Assembly (NCBI GenBank): GCA_020846635.1
Contig: JADLDO010000036.1
Location: 124,001 to 188,000 of the forward strand
Origin: Caldilineaceae bacterium
Lineage (GTDB): Bacteria; Chloroflexota; Anaerolineae; Caldilineales; Caldilineaceae
Direction of reading: 5' to 3'
DNA length: 64,000 nt
Shown: positions 45,557 through 54,772 of the stretch, one piece after another
Position numbering within the stretch: position 1 is the stretch's first letter
Layout: each line of letters begins with the position of its first letter
The notes under the pieces: generated by a model
The model's database searches: none
What the model saw: the letters and a program-made list of their open reading frames with translations, nothing else
Told to the model about the DNA's origin: nothing
Position numbers and translations under genes: made by a program

Positions 45557-46402
45557 ATGGTCAGCAACTTCTCTTCCACAACACCCGTCCTTAACGCCGA
45601 CGGCACAATTTCCGCCATCGTGCGTGACAGGCAGGCGGCAGCACCTGCGGGATGGCTCCTGCGCGTATGGCTGCCGGTCGCCTATCATGCGGGCGGCGGC
45701 TTCGGGCGCTTCTTTCTCGCCCGCTGCGCCGAGGATACGACCGAAGCAAGGCGCAACGACTGGTCAATCTACAATCGCCGCGCGCTCTTTTGCGCCGGAA
45801 TGCCCCAAGCAATGCCCGATCAAGCGGGATCAACGTGGGATCTGCTCGTCCCTGCCACCGCTGATCCGGGTCACAGTTGGCTCACGCAGCGCCCTCTGGA
45901 CTCGGCGCTCAACCTCCTGGGGCCATTTGGGCATTCCTTCGAGCTGCCAGCGCATGCACGCGCCCTGTTGGCCCTTGCCGATACCCAGACGCTGCCGTTG
46001 ATACTGCCCGTTGTCCATACTATGCTGGATCGGGGTGGCCGCGTGACGCTGCTGATTCGGGGAGACATGGATACTGCCTCGCCTCTCTTGTCCCTTGTCC
46101 CGATTCCAGTCGAAGTACGTATCATCGACGCCGCGAACTGGCTTGCCCAACTCAGTGAACCTATGCGCTGGGCCGACCAACTTTGTGCCGCACTGCCCAA
46201 TCAGCAATATCCCGAACTCGCCCATCAAATCCGCACTGTACGCTTCCAGTTCGACACCGCCTTCGCACAAGTCCTCGTCACATCCGATTTACTCTGTGGT
46301 GTGGGAGCGTGTCTCGCCTGTGTCGTCAGCACACGCGACGGTGGCTTCACCCGCGCCTGCATGCATGGCCCGGTCTTTCCGCTCGCCTCCATCACGGCCT
46401 GA
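45557..46402 (+). CDS. PyrK-like iron-sulfur electron transfer protein
   Basis: A 281-residue protein recognised by its C-terminal [2Fe-2S] motif: Cys247-x4-Cys252-x2-Cys255-x12-Cys268 in LLCGVGACLACVV ... RACMHGPVF, the signature of dihydroorotate dehydrogenase electron-transfer subunit PyrK. The N-terminal FAD region is poorly conserved: FSIYN-like WSIYNRR stands where PyrK has R-x-Y-S, and the NAD-binding part is diverged. No pyrD lies in the window. It may be a diverged PyrK or another flavin/iron-sulfur partner. Start 45557 (ATG) is preferred over a TTG at 45524; neither has a good ribosome site. Confidence 0.7.
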   Translation: MVSNFSSTTPVLNADGTISAIVRDRQAAAPAGWLLRVWLPVAYHAGGGFGRFFLARCAEDTTEARRNDWSIYNRRALFCAGMPQAMPDQAGSTWDLLVPATADPGHSWLTQRPLDSALNLLGPFGHSFELPAHARALLALADTQTLPLILPVVHTMLDRGGRVTLLIRGDMDTASPLLSLVPIPVEVRIIDAANWLAQLSEPMRWADQLCAALPNQQYPELAHQIRTVRFQFDTAFAQVLVTSDLLCGVGACLACVVSTRDGGFTRACMHGPVFPLASITA

Positions 46403-46445
46403 CCATCCGTAGGAGTATTCCTCCTGAGTATCCTCCTGCGATCCA

Positions 46446-47507
46446 TCAGCGCAGCAGGAAGTCCAGCGGATTTGCGCGCCTGCCAAAATCGCGAATCTCA
46501 AAATGCAAATGGGGGCCGGTGCTGTTGCCGGTAGAACCGATCACGCCGATAATCTGACCTTGCTCCACAATATCGCCCTCTTTCACAGTAATCTCCTGCA
46601 AATGGGCATAGAGCGTAATATAGTCGATATTGTGATCGATCACCACAAACAGCCCATATCCCTGATCGTTCCACCCGGCGCGCATCACGACGCCGCGGTC
46701 GGCAGCCGTGACAAAGGTGCCTGTCGTGGCTGCAATATCAATCGCCCGGTGATCCTCACGATAACCCTGGCTCATCCAGCCAAAGACGGGCCACATGAAG
46801 TTGCCGCTTCCATAGGGCCAATCTTTTGGCACCGGCCCCATGATGCCGGTGGTTTTGGGCCGCGGCCCGCCGATGGCATAGGCCGTCATCGGTGAAACGC
46901 TCAACGGTTGATCGAGCATAAAGGTCAGAAACCCACCCTCCTCCTCTTCCCCTGGCACAGGCGGAATTCGCACATAAGAACCGGCAGGCAGCGCCTTTTC
47001 ACCCAATGCGTTTGCATCCAACTGGTTCCACCTAACATGAATAATCTGGCCTGAATCCGCTCCATAACGTGCTGCGACTTGCGTCAACGACTCATCCGCC
47101 GCCACATGGTGACAGTGCCAGCTTGCCGGTGGCACCTCCAGACGGTCGCCGATCACAAGCGGCTGATTCGTTCGAAAATGGGGAGAGATCGCACACGGCA
47201 GATCCTCCACGCCAACACCTACTTCAAGGGCGACGATAAGCAATGTATCTCCCGGCTTCACCGTGTAGATGGAAAAGCCCTCTGCTTCATGCAGCCCAAC
47301 CGCTTCCGTCAACGGCGATGCGGATACGGGTGTCGCTGTTGGCACTAAGATCACCGTATAGGTTGCCGTCGGTGTCGCAACGTCGCCTGGCTGTACAACC
47401 TGGGCAAGCGATGTCGCTTGGCTGGGCCCAATTGACCAACCTACCACCGCAATCCAGACGAGCAGCATAATGCCACCCAACCGCAGCCATCGCGCCATCT
47501 CCCTCAT
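46446..47507 (-). CDS. M23-family peptidase with LysM repeats
   Basis: A 353-residue exported protein. A membrane or signal segment (MARWLRLGGIMLLVWIAVVGW) leads into a Thr/Pro linker, two LysM-like peptidoglycan-binding repeats (YTVKPGDTLLIVALEVG at about 80 and HHVAADESLTQVAARYGA at about 135) and a C-terminal lysostaphin-type domain with HRAIDIAATTG and HLHFEIRD, the His/Asp/His zinc pattern. It should cut or bind peptidoglycan crosslinks, or regulate such cutting. The start at 47507 overlaps the upstream glycosyltransferase stop by 4 bases (ATGA). It is the last gene of the long surface cluster. Confidence 0.9.
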   Translation of the reverse strand: MREMARWLRLGGIMLLVWIAVVGWSIGPSQATSLAQVVQPGDVATPTATYTVILVPTATPVSASPLTEAVGLHEAEGFSIYTVKPGDTLLIVALEVGVGVEDLPCAISPHFRTNQPLVIGDRLEVPPASWHCHHVAADESLTQVAARYGADSGQIIHVRWNQLDANALGEKALPAGSYVRIPPVPGEEEEGGFLTFMLDQPLSVSPMTAYAIGGPRPKTTGIMGPVPKDWPYGSGNFMWPVFGWMSQGYREDHRAIDIAATTGTFVTAADRGVVMRAGWNDQGYGLFVVIDHNIDYITLYAHLQEITVKEGDIVEQGQIIGVIGSTGNSTGPHLHFEIRDFGRRANPLDFLLR

Positions 47508-50500
47508 TCGCCACTCTCTGGTGTCACGCGCAGCAACCGCCCACCTTGACTGTCCGCCACCCAAATCGTGCCATCCGCAGCCACAGCAATACCGATGGGC
47601 TTGGCGTCTGGAGTCTCCTCGGCGCGCACATTCCAGACGTGGTCAACAATGCCATTTGCATCCAGGCGCACCACACGCCCCGCTTCGGGTTCACTCAGAT
47701 AGAGCGCGCCTGCGCCATCCACTGCCAAATGAGCGCTGTCCAGCGAATTCGCCACAGGTATCGGCTGGCTTGAGACCAGATAACCGGCCATGCTAAAGCG
47801 GTAGAGCATATGCCCACCCACATCGGTTACATAGAGTGAATTGTCGGGCAGCACCGCCACATCCACCGGTTGCAGTTCTTTACCATCCGCCGCAACAGCA
47901 GGCAGCATCACCTCACGTACAATCGCGCCATTGCCATCGACAGCGACGACCTTTTGACCTGGCGTATTGGCAACCCAAACTTCATCCATCAGGCCCGCAC
48001 CAAGTCCCCGCGCGCGTGCAAAAGAATCGGGCGCAGTCGGCACTGCATCCACACGATCTGCTCCAGGGACATAGCGCATCAACTGCCCTGAACCTGCGTC
48101 CAACACAATGACCGTACCATCTGCCTGCACAGCCAAATCAAATGGCTCTGAGAACGTCACAGAGTCAAAGGGAGATGGGCGTAGTTCCCCTGTCGCCGCG
48201 TCAAATGCAAGCACGCGCCGGTTGCCCGTCTCCCCCACATAGACAACACCGTTATAAACTGCCACACCACGAGGTGTCGCCAACCCTGATGCGACGACAT
48301 CAACGCGCGCCGGATCAGACTCGTTACGCACAACCTCCGTTGGCATTTTTACTTCACTCTGGACAAAGCGCGCCAGATCCGCAACATCGACTTCCTCATA
48401 CCTCTCCTGCGGCGGAAAGAGCAGTTCGCTCGGAATCTCCCGATAGGCCTGATCGGATCCTGGAGGTCGCCATTGTAGATTAATGTAGCTGTGATCCGTC
48501 CTGTCTCCATAACGAACCACGATATCGTGTAAACCCGCTTCCAGTGTCAGCCCACCCTGGCTCATCTCGTTACGCGTCTGCGCCGCCACAACTTCCTTGC
48601 CATCAATCAGCATCACGGAATCATCAATGGATTGAAGCGTAAAATCATAGTACCCCCCTGCGGGAGTGGCAAGCTTGCCACTCCATTCCACAGTATAGGG
48701 TCGGGCCAGCGTTGGAACATGGAAGTACATCGAGAGTCGCGGGTCAATTTGGGCAAAGGCAGGCTCGCCATTCCACTCACCATTGGCAAAATAGCGCCCC
48801 AGCAAGCCATTACTCTGCACAGGCGACACATACAACGCCCAGCCAGGAACCGTGGCAGGAGGGCCATCGGGAGGCTGCCAGGCCAGCCGCAATCGCCCTT
48901 CCCCACCCTCCGCATGCAGGTGGATTGCATGATGCCCTCGTGCCAGCATAATGCCTCCAGCAAGCCCTTCGACATTGCTGGCGTCACCTTCAATGACCAC
49001 CGACTCGCCAATGGTGAGCGCAACCTCGCCCGGAGCCTGAATGAAAAACTGATAAGGGCCATAGCTATTCACGGCCAGCACTCCCCGCCAGTCAGCCACA
49101 AAGGGCAGTTGCACAGGTGCATCCGCAGGCCATTCAAAATCAAGCGCGCCATCCTTACGCACCTGCGCCAATGGCTCCTCCACTTCCTGCGAATAGGTAC
49201 CCCATAGCCCTTGCACCGTCTGTAAATCCTCGCCCGACAACTGCGTCACATAGACAACCACCGGCCCACCAAAGGGGGGACGAATTTCTTGAAAATTCCC
49301 CGTGGCATAGAGCCGTCGCGACTCCTCATAGATCGCCTGCCGTTCGGTATCCACCACCAACATCATGCCATTCGGCATCTCACGTACCAAAGGCAGCGTC
49401 GTGTTGGTCTCCACACGGCGGTATGCAACATCTCCGGCCAAAAAGCGCACCGTTGGATGACCGTCAAAGAGCGAGATCACATACTTTTCTACAGCGGGGT
49501 CTGCATCGCGCAACAGATGGGCAGCGATGGTCTCTGGCGTCGAATGGGCGTTCCACGAAGCAAAATCATTCGCCTGGCGCACAAAGTACGTATGCAGATT
49601 CGCCACACCCGCAGGCAGTAGCAGCACCACTGCCACCAGCCCGAAACCGGCCCGTGGGAAATAACGCCCTGCACCACTCCCCCACTCTTGCACAAGTTGC
49701 GCCACAGGCAGGGCAGCACAAAGCAAAACAGCCGGCAATGCGCCAATGGCACGCAATGACTGCGGCGCTTCAAAGTCGAGCGAAAGAATACCGCCCATCA
49801 ACCCTACAGCGATCCAGACAGGTATCAGCAAAGCGCGCGGCTTGCTTCCACTGCGCAGACAGCTAACCACGCCCACCACCATCAGCCCACTGCTCACCCA
49901 GTCGAGCATCGGCTCGCCGGGCAAATTATGACGCCCATTCGGGTCGCCCCGCACATTAAACATGAGCAGATGCTTGCGCGTATTCTTCCACAGCGCGGGT
50001 ATTCGCTCCTCTGGGGCCTTGTCAGCAAAAAGCGAGGTCGCCTGAACGCGTGCAAAGTAGCTTTCCGGCTTTGCCAACACATATTTGATCAGCGGCGCAA
50101 CGACCAACGCCGCCGCCAGCGCGCTGATCGCCAAGCCTCCCCAAAGCACACGCCATCGCCCACGCTCCTGCCACGCCGCCACCAGGACAAAAATGCCGAT
50201 GACCCCCAAGAACAACTGGAACGCTGAATAGAAGCATAGCCCCAGCCCGATGGCAACACCCGCCAGCGTAAAGTCCAACACCGATCCGCGTCGCCATCCG
50301 CGCAGCAGCCAAAACAGCGCCAAAAGCTCAAATAGCGGCGTAGCGCTATTATACATCCCCAAGCGGCTGAAGGTGATCGACCAGCGCGCCACCGCGATCA
50401 GCAGCGCAAAGATCAAGCCCAGCGTGCGCCCCTGCAACTCACGCCCAGCCCAATAGGCGGCGATCACCGTCGCGATCCCCATCAGCGCGCTGATGCTGCG

Positions 50501-51211
50501 TACCGCAAAGGTTGTCTCACCAAAGAGTTGAAACGCACCGACGATCAGCCATAAATAATGGCCTGTGGCATTCACCCCATCGGTGTAGATCGGTTGATAG
50601 CCCGCCTCGCGCACCATACGCAGTGCCTCGAGCCCATTCGCCGCTTCATCATACCAAGTGCCAAAGGGCAGAGAATCGAGCGCAACCAATCTCACAAATG
50701 CGCCAAGGAGCACGATAGCCAACAGCGCCCAGCCATCCGGCACCCAACGCCGCCACTGCCCAACTGACCAGCGTTCCATCACCGCCGCGCCAAGAAGCAG
50801 CAAGCCAACGCCGGCAAGATACCACAGCCAATCGGCATCAGTAGGGTTCGCGACATCCAGCCGCCGCCATCTCCAGACAGCAACACCCAACGCCGCCGCC
50901 GCTAAAAGGCCACCCGCCCACCAGCGCGGCCAATACAGCCGCTGTGTGCCGACAATCGATCTGTCGTCAGCCTCCACATCTCCAAAACGCCAAAGCCACA
51001 GCAGCAGTCCTCCACCCACCAGCACCAGCGCATCCAACCACACTTCGGCGCGTATCCTCGTCAGCCCCATTATTACCAACAGCAGCGCAAGCAGCCCCAA
51101 ACCAAAGCTACGCAGGGTGGGGACCTGCGGCTGATGCGTCAGCCCTTTTCCCCACCCTGCGAACAAACTTCTCAATCTTTGGTTTCCCACGATCGCTTGC
51201 ACCCTCATCAC
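47504..51211 (-). CDS. GT-C (PMT/ArnT-like, GT39) glycosyltransferase fused to PA14-like and NHL propeller domains
   Basis: A 1235-residue membrane protein. Residues ~35-560 hold about a dozen membrane helices, with the first-loop acidic pair Asp188-Glu189 in FGTWYDEAANG typical of dolichyl/polyprenyl-phosphate-sugar-dependent GT-C enzymes. Then come two PA14-like beta domains (about 670-930, including SYGPYQFFIQAPGEV and YYDFTLQSIDDSVMLIDGKEV) and a six-bladed NHL-type beta-propeller (about 960-1235: LATPRGVAVYNGVVYV, PVDVAVLPDNSLYVTDV, PIGIAVAADGTIWVADS). It would glycosylate a surface protein or glycan from a lipid-linked donor, with the extracellular part binding the target. Start at 51211 (GTG) or 51208 (ATG). 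Confidence 0.82.
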   Translation of the reverse strand: MMRVQAIVGNQRLRSLFAGWGKGLTHQPQVPTLRSFGLGLLALLLVIMGLTRIRAEVWLDALVLVGGGLLLWLWRFGDVEADDRSIVGTQRLYWPRWWAGGLLAAAALGVAVWRWRRLDVANPTDADWLWYLAGVGLLLLGAAVMERWSVGQWRRWVPDGWALLAIVLLGAFVRLVALDSLPFGTWYDEAANGLEALRMVREAGYQPIYTDGVNATGHYLWLIVGAFQLFGETTFAVRSISALMGIATVIAAYWAGRELQGRTLGLIFALLIAVARWSITFSRLGMYNSATPLFELLALFWLLRGWRRGSVLDFTLAGVAIGLGLCFYSAFQLFLGVIGIFVLVAAWQERGRWRVLWGGLAISALAAALVVAPLIKYVLAKPESYFARVQATSLFADKAPEERIPALWKNTRKHLLMFNVRGDPNGRHNLPGEPMLDWVSSGLMVVGVVSCLRSGSKPRALLIPVWIAVGLMGGILSLDFEAPQSLRAIGALPAVLLCAALPVAQLVQEWGSGAGRYFPRAGFGLVAVVLLLPAGVANLHTYFVRQANDFASWNAHSTPETIAAHLLRDADPAVEKYVISLFDGHPTVRFLAGDVAYRRVETNTTLPLVREMPNGMMLVVDTERQAIYEESRRLYATGNFQEIRPPFGGPVVVYVTQLSGEDLQTVQGLWGTYSQEVEEPLAQVRKDGALDFEWPADAPVQLPFVADWRGVLAVNSYGPYQFFIQAPGEVALTIGESVVIEGDASNVEGLAGGIMLARGHHAIHLHAEGGEGRLRLAWQPPDGPPATVPGWALYVSPVQSNGLLGRYFANGEWNGEPAFAQIDPRLSMYFHVPTLARPYTVEWSGKLATPAGGYYDFTLQSIDDSVMLIDGKEVVAAQTRNEMSQGGLTLEAGLHDIVVRYGDRTDHSYINLQWRPPGSDQAYREIPSELLFPPQERYEEVDVADLARFVQSEVKMPTEVVRNESDPARVDVVASGLATPRGVAVYNGVVYVGETGNRRVLAFDAATGELRPSPFDSVTFSEPFDLAVQADGTVIVLDAGSGQLMRYVPGADRVDAVPTAPDSFARARGLGAGLMDEVWVANTPGQKVVAVDGNGAIVREVMLPAVAADGKELQPVDVAVLPDNSLYVTDVGGHMLYRFSMAGYLVSSQPIPVANSLDSAHLAVDGAGALYLSEPEAGRVVRLDANGIVDHVWNVRAEETPDAKPIGIAVAADGTIWVADSQGGRLLRVTPESGE

Positions 51212-51245
51212 TGGTTATGACAGAGGATCATGTTAGGAGAGATTG

Positions 51246-54200
51246 CTACGGCAGCGCAGCGAAGCTCATCACCCGCTGGTTGTCTGCGTCCACCACCATT
51301 AACAGATTACTTTGACCATTCCAGGCCAACCCATTAGGCAGCCCAAAGCGGTTCATCTCAGAGCCATAGCTCCCAAAAGTAGCCTTCACCCCACCGGCGC
51401 TGTTATAGACAAGCACCCGGAAATTCTCTGGGTCGCTGGCATAGACATCGCCGTTGCCTGCCACGGTCAGATAGGGCTTGTAGTAGAGATGCTGGCTTCC
51501 CCAACTGGGCACAGGCCATTCTGCCAGCGGTTGTAGATTCACATCAAGCTTCTGAATGCGGCGATTCCACGCGTCGGCAACAAAGATATTTCCATCGCGC
51601 GGGTCGACCGCGACCGCGGTAGGTTCCTCAAAGTTGCCAAGCCGGACTCCGCCACCACCCACCTGGTTGACCAACTCACCAGTGGCAGTAAATTGCAGGA
51701 TGCGCTTGTTCCCCGTATCGGCCACCAAGAGATTACCTGCGCTGTCAATGGCAATACCGCGCGGGCCAAAGAGTGCCATCGGGTCCCCCAACGTGCCGTT
51801 GGTCGTGTTGAAGTATCCCCATTTACGCACAAAATTGCCGTCCGCATCAAAAACCTGGATGCGCCCATTCCAGGTATCCGCCACAAAGATCATGCCCTCG
51901 GCATTGACGGCAATGCCCCACGGCTCCTGAAACTGCCCATCCCCCAGCGCCAGAGGCCCGCTGCCATCGGGGTCAACACAGCCTCCAGCCTCCCCGTCAG
52001 CGATCTTACAGAGGCTGCCAAAGGCACGCACGAACGCCCCGTTGGCATCTACCAACACCACCCGGTGGTTGCCCGTATCCGCGATCGCTTGCAACCCCGA
52101 TGGCGCAATGGCAATCGCGCGTGGCGTCAAGAGCGGCAGATCGCCCAGAACGCCGCTGGTAACACCCACAGCCGGCAAATCAATCGTTCGCTGCCGAAGC
52201 AATTCTTCTTGTGCATTCGACACGCGCTCAATGGGCGTCACATTCAGATCCCAAATTTGCTCGGCAATATCGCGGCGCACATACATCTCGAACTCATGGC
52301 GGTTCGGCCATTTCGTCAGATCGCGCGGCTTCGTGGGGTCATCACTGTCCGCATATCGCCGGTAGAAAATGATGTCGGCAATATTCTTCATCTTCACCGG
52401 GTCGGTGATTGTCGAAACGAAGCGATCCCATGTGAAATTGTAATACCCCTGATCGGGCCACCACACCTGCCGGTAGGTACGTTTCACATAATCCCGTGAA
52501 ACATAAGGGCGCACTGCTTCATAATTTTTAGAACCCACAATCACCACCGGCGAACTCATCACATCCGCATTCGGATTCGCCCCATAAAAACGCGCATTTG
52601 GGTATAAGCGCATGTACCAACTCAGCGGCCACGAAGTATCATCATCATAGGCCACCACCACATTGCGCGCTCCCACTGTACGCTCGCTGATCAGATCCAA
52701 CTCGGACAACATGCGCTTAATGTCTGGGGTGGCATGGGCATAGACCAGATACTCCGTTGCCATATCGTAATTGATATAGTTGAGCATATAGGTAAAGCGA
52801 ACGGTCAATGCCAGCAGCAGCGCCACAAAGCCCACGCCCGCCACGCGCAGCGCAGCCCTCACCCCGATCCGCTTCATACCCAGCCAGCTTGCATAGCCAA
52901 CCCCGACCAAAGCCAGAAAGGCCAGCACCCATTGCATCGTACTTCCCAGGGCTTCCACCGTCCTACCTTGAAAGGGAGAGTCACTGGAAAGCACCACCAA
53001 CAAAAAGATCGCGGCAATCGGTGTGCCCATCAACCATAAGGCCCCGCTTTGGCGCGCGGCAGCCCACGAAATTTTGCGCACAACGGTGCCAAACCACCAG
53101 CCGCCCAAGACACACATGGGCAGCGCTATATGCGTGAGCAGCCAGGGCATCTTCTCGCCCGCCACCGAATAGCCAATCCAAGTGCCCAGGCTCCACCAGA
53201 CCAGCAGCACCACAAAATAGACGCGGTTCCGGCGCAACAACTCGGCTTGCTGGAGATCCGCGACGGAACTCTCCGGCGGCAGCGGCTCAAAGCCGGCTGG
53301 ATCCCATTGAGGATCACGGCGCAGCCAATAAACAATTGCCGAAACACCACCAATTGACAGCAGCATCGGCAAGAATTCATATAAAGCTGCCAGCATCAGA
53401 TAGTAATAGGGAGGTTGGTTGCCCCGCTGCACCTCATGCTGCGCCAGCCAATAGCCCAAACTCCCCACAATCCCCGTCGCCAGCCCATCGCGCGTATTGG
53501 TCAGAAAGGTGGTAAAGAACAACACCTCAATCAGCCAAAAAAGCCCCATGAGTTGCGCCCAGCCCCCCGCGGTCAACAAGGATGAGGAAGGAGGGATAAG
53601 GGAGGAAGTGAGAGAACCGGCTTTCTGCCCTTCATCCTTCCGATCGCGCGGGCGCAGGCCAAACCAGAAATAGGCGATTGCCACAGCCACTGCCGTCATA
53701 AATAGCACCAGACCCGCCGAGCGCAGCATGTCCGTATTGGTGGTGTGCGCCATCGCGTCCCAGCCAAATACCAAATGCAGGAAAGGCGACAAAAAGGGCA
53801 GAACCAACGTCGCCATCAACACCGCCAGGTCTGCGGCATCGCTATTACGCAGTTTGCGCCATCCCTCTTGCCCAAGCCACAGCGCCAACAGCACCAGCAT
53901 CCCCACCACGCCAAGCACAGCAAAGGCAATGCCGAACGTGCTCTGTCCATTCTCAAAGAGCCAAAAGCCTATCCCCCCGCCCAGCAAGGCGGGGGAGGCT
54001 GCCAGAAACATACGCTCCTTGATCACTTGCCAGAGTGCTAGTCCGGCAAAGAAGACCCCCAGGATAGCCCCATGAATAAAGGCATTCTCCATCGTCGCAA
54101 AGGCCAGGCCCATGCTCACCACCATCACCACCAGCCAGCGATAGCGCGTGCGATTCTGCACATCTAAATAGCGCATCGCTCCATAGACCCAAACGGTGGT

Positions 54201-54701
54201 AAAAAACGAAATGAAGATGTCATCACGGATATAGCGGCTGTGAAAGAGCAGGCTCGGGCTGATCGTCACCATAACCCCCGCGGCCAGCGCCCCAATTTGC
54301 CCGATATAGCGCCGGTAGAGATAGACCATCCAAATCACGCCCATCCCCATCAGTGCCGGAGCCAAACGCGCCGTGGCATCTGAATCCCCAAAGAGGAAAT
54401 AGACCAGCGCCGTGACATGATAACGGAACGGCCCATGCATCATGGGATTATGTTCGTAATTGCCGTTTTCATAGAGATAGTAGGCATAGAGGGAGTGCAA
54501 GCTTTCGTCATGGCTCATTGCGCGCGCGCCGAGGTCATAGAAACGCGCCACGGCTGCCACCACAAAGATGATCACCCAAGCGACTGTCTCCCAATTCACA
54601 CGAACCAATGACTGCACCGAACGATCCAGCCACGAAGACTCACCTTCGGCCATCATCTCAGCATCGCTCGTAGCCGTTACCTGCCATTGTTGCTCACTCA
54701 T
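51246..54701 (-). CDS. Agl23-type GT-C protein (TIGR03663) fused to an NHL propeller
   Basis: An 1151-residue membrane protein. The N-terminal ~650 residues are a GT39-like enzyme of the kind named 'flippase activity-associated Agl23' in archaea and Chloroflexota; the signature is AMSHDESLHSLYAYYLYENG, with acidic Asp65-Glu66. The C-terminal ~320 residues form NHL repeats (LADTGNHRVVLVD-like blades: IAIAPSGLQAIADTGNHRV, GIAVNAEGMIFVADTWNGRI, GIAIDSAGNLLVADTGNKRI, AVAVDPRDGNIFVADAW). The start at 54701 (ATG, with AGGAG) is preferred to a TTG at 54725. Near residue 370 a Lys/Ser/Pro-rich insertion interrupts the membrane part. The neighbours are similar enzymes, so it belongs to one glycosylation locus. 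Confidence 0.85.
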   Translation of the reverse strand: MSEQQWQVTATSDAEMMAEGESSWLDRSVQSLVRVNWETVAWVIIFVVAAVARFYDLGARAMSHDESLHSLYAYYLYENGNYEHNPMMHGPFRYHVTALVYFLFGDSDATARLAPALMGMGVIWMVYLYRRYIGQIGALAAGVMVTISPSLLFHSRYIRDDIFISFFTTVWVYGAMRYLDVQNRTRYRWLVVMVVSMGLAFATMENAFIHGAILGVFFAGLALWQVIKERMFLAASPALLGGGIGFWLFENGQSTFGIAFAVLGVVGMLVLLALWLGQEGWRKLRNSDAADLAVLMATLVLPFLSPFLHLVFGWDAMAHTTNTDMLRSAGLVLFMTAVAVAIAYFWFGLRPRDRKDEGQKAGSLTSSLIPPSSSLLTAGGWAQLMGLFWLIEVLFFTTFLTNTRDGLATGIVGSLGYWLAQHEVQRGNQPPYYYLMLAALYEFLPMLLSIGGVSAIVYWLRRDPQWDPAGFEPLPPESSVADLQQAELLRRNRVYFVVLLVWWSLGTWIGYSVAGEKMPWLLTHIALPMCVLGGWWFGTVVRKISWAAARQSGALWLMGTPIAAIFLLVVLSSDSPFQGRTVEALGSTMQWVLAFLALVGVGYASWLGMKRIGVRAALRVAGVGFVALLLALTVRFTYMLNYINYDMATEYLVYAHATPDIKRMLSELDLISERTVGARNVVVAYDDDTSWPLSWYMRLYPNARFYGANPNADVMSSPVVIVGSKNYEAVRPYVSRDYVKRTYRQVWWPDQGYYNFTWDRFVSTITDPVKMKNIADIIFYRRYADSDDPTKPRDLTKWPNRHEFEMYVRRDIAEQIWDLNVTPIERVSNAQEELLRQRTIDLPAVGVTSGVLGDLPLLTPRAIAIAPSGLQAIADTGNHRVVLVDANGAFVRAFGSLCKIADGEAGGCVDPDGSGPLALGDGQFQEPWGIAVNAEGMIFVADTWNGRIQVFDADGNFVRKWGYFNTTNGTLGDPMALFGPRGIAIDSAGNLLVADTGNKRILQFTATGELVNQVGGGGVRLGNFEEPTAVAVDPRDGNIFVADAWNRRIQKLDVNLQPLAEWPVPSWGSQHLYYKPYLTVAGNGDVYASDPENFRVLVYNSAGGVKATFGSYGSEMNRFGLPNGLAWNGQSNLLMVVDADNQRVMSFAALP

Positions 54702-54772
54702 AGGTCCATAACTCCTGCTCCACAATTCCTACAAAAGAAATCAGTCACCCGAAATGACCCTGATTTATCAGC

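Noticed and set aside
46403-46445. AGGAGTATTCCTCCT hairpin as a terminator
   Set aside because: Only a 5-bp stem with no T-run; it is more likely chance or a small local direct repeat between convergent genes.
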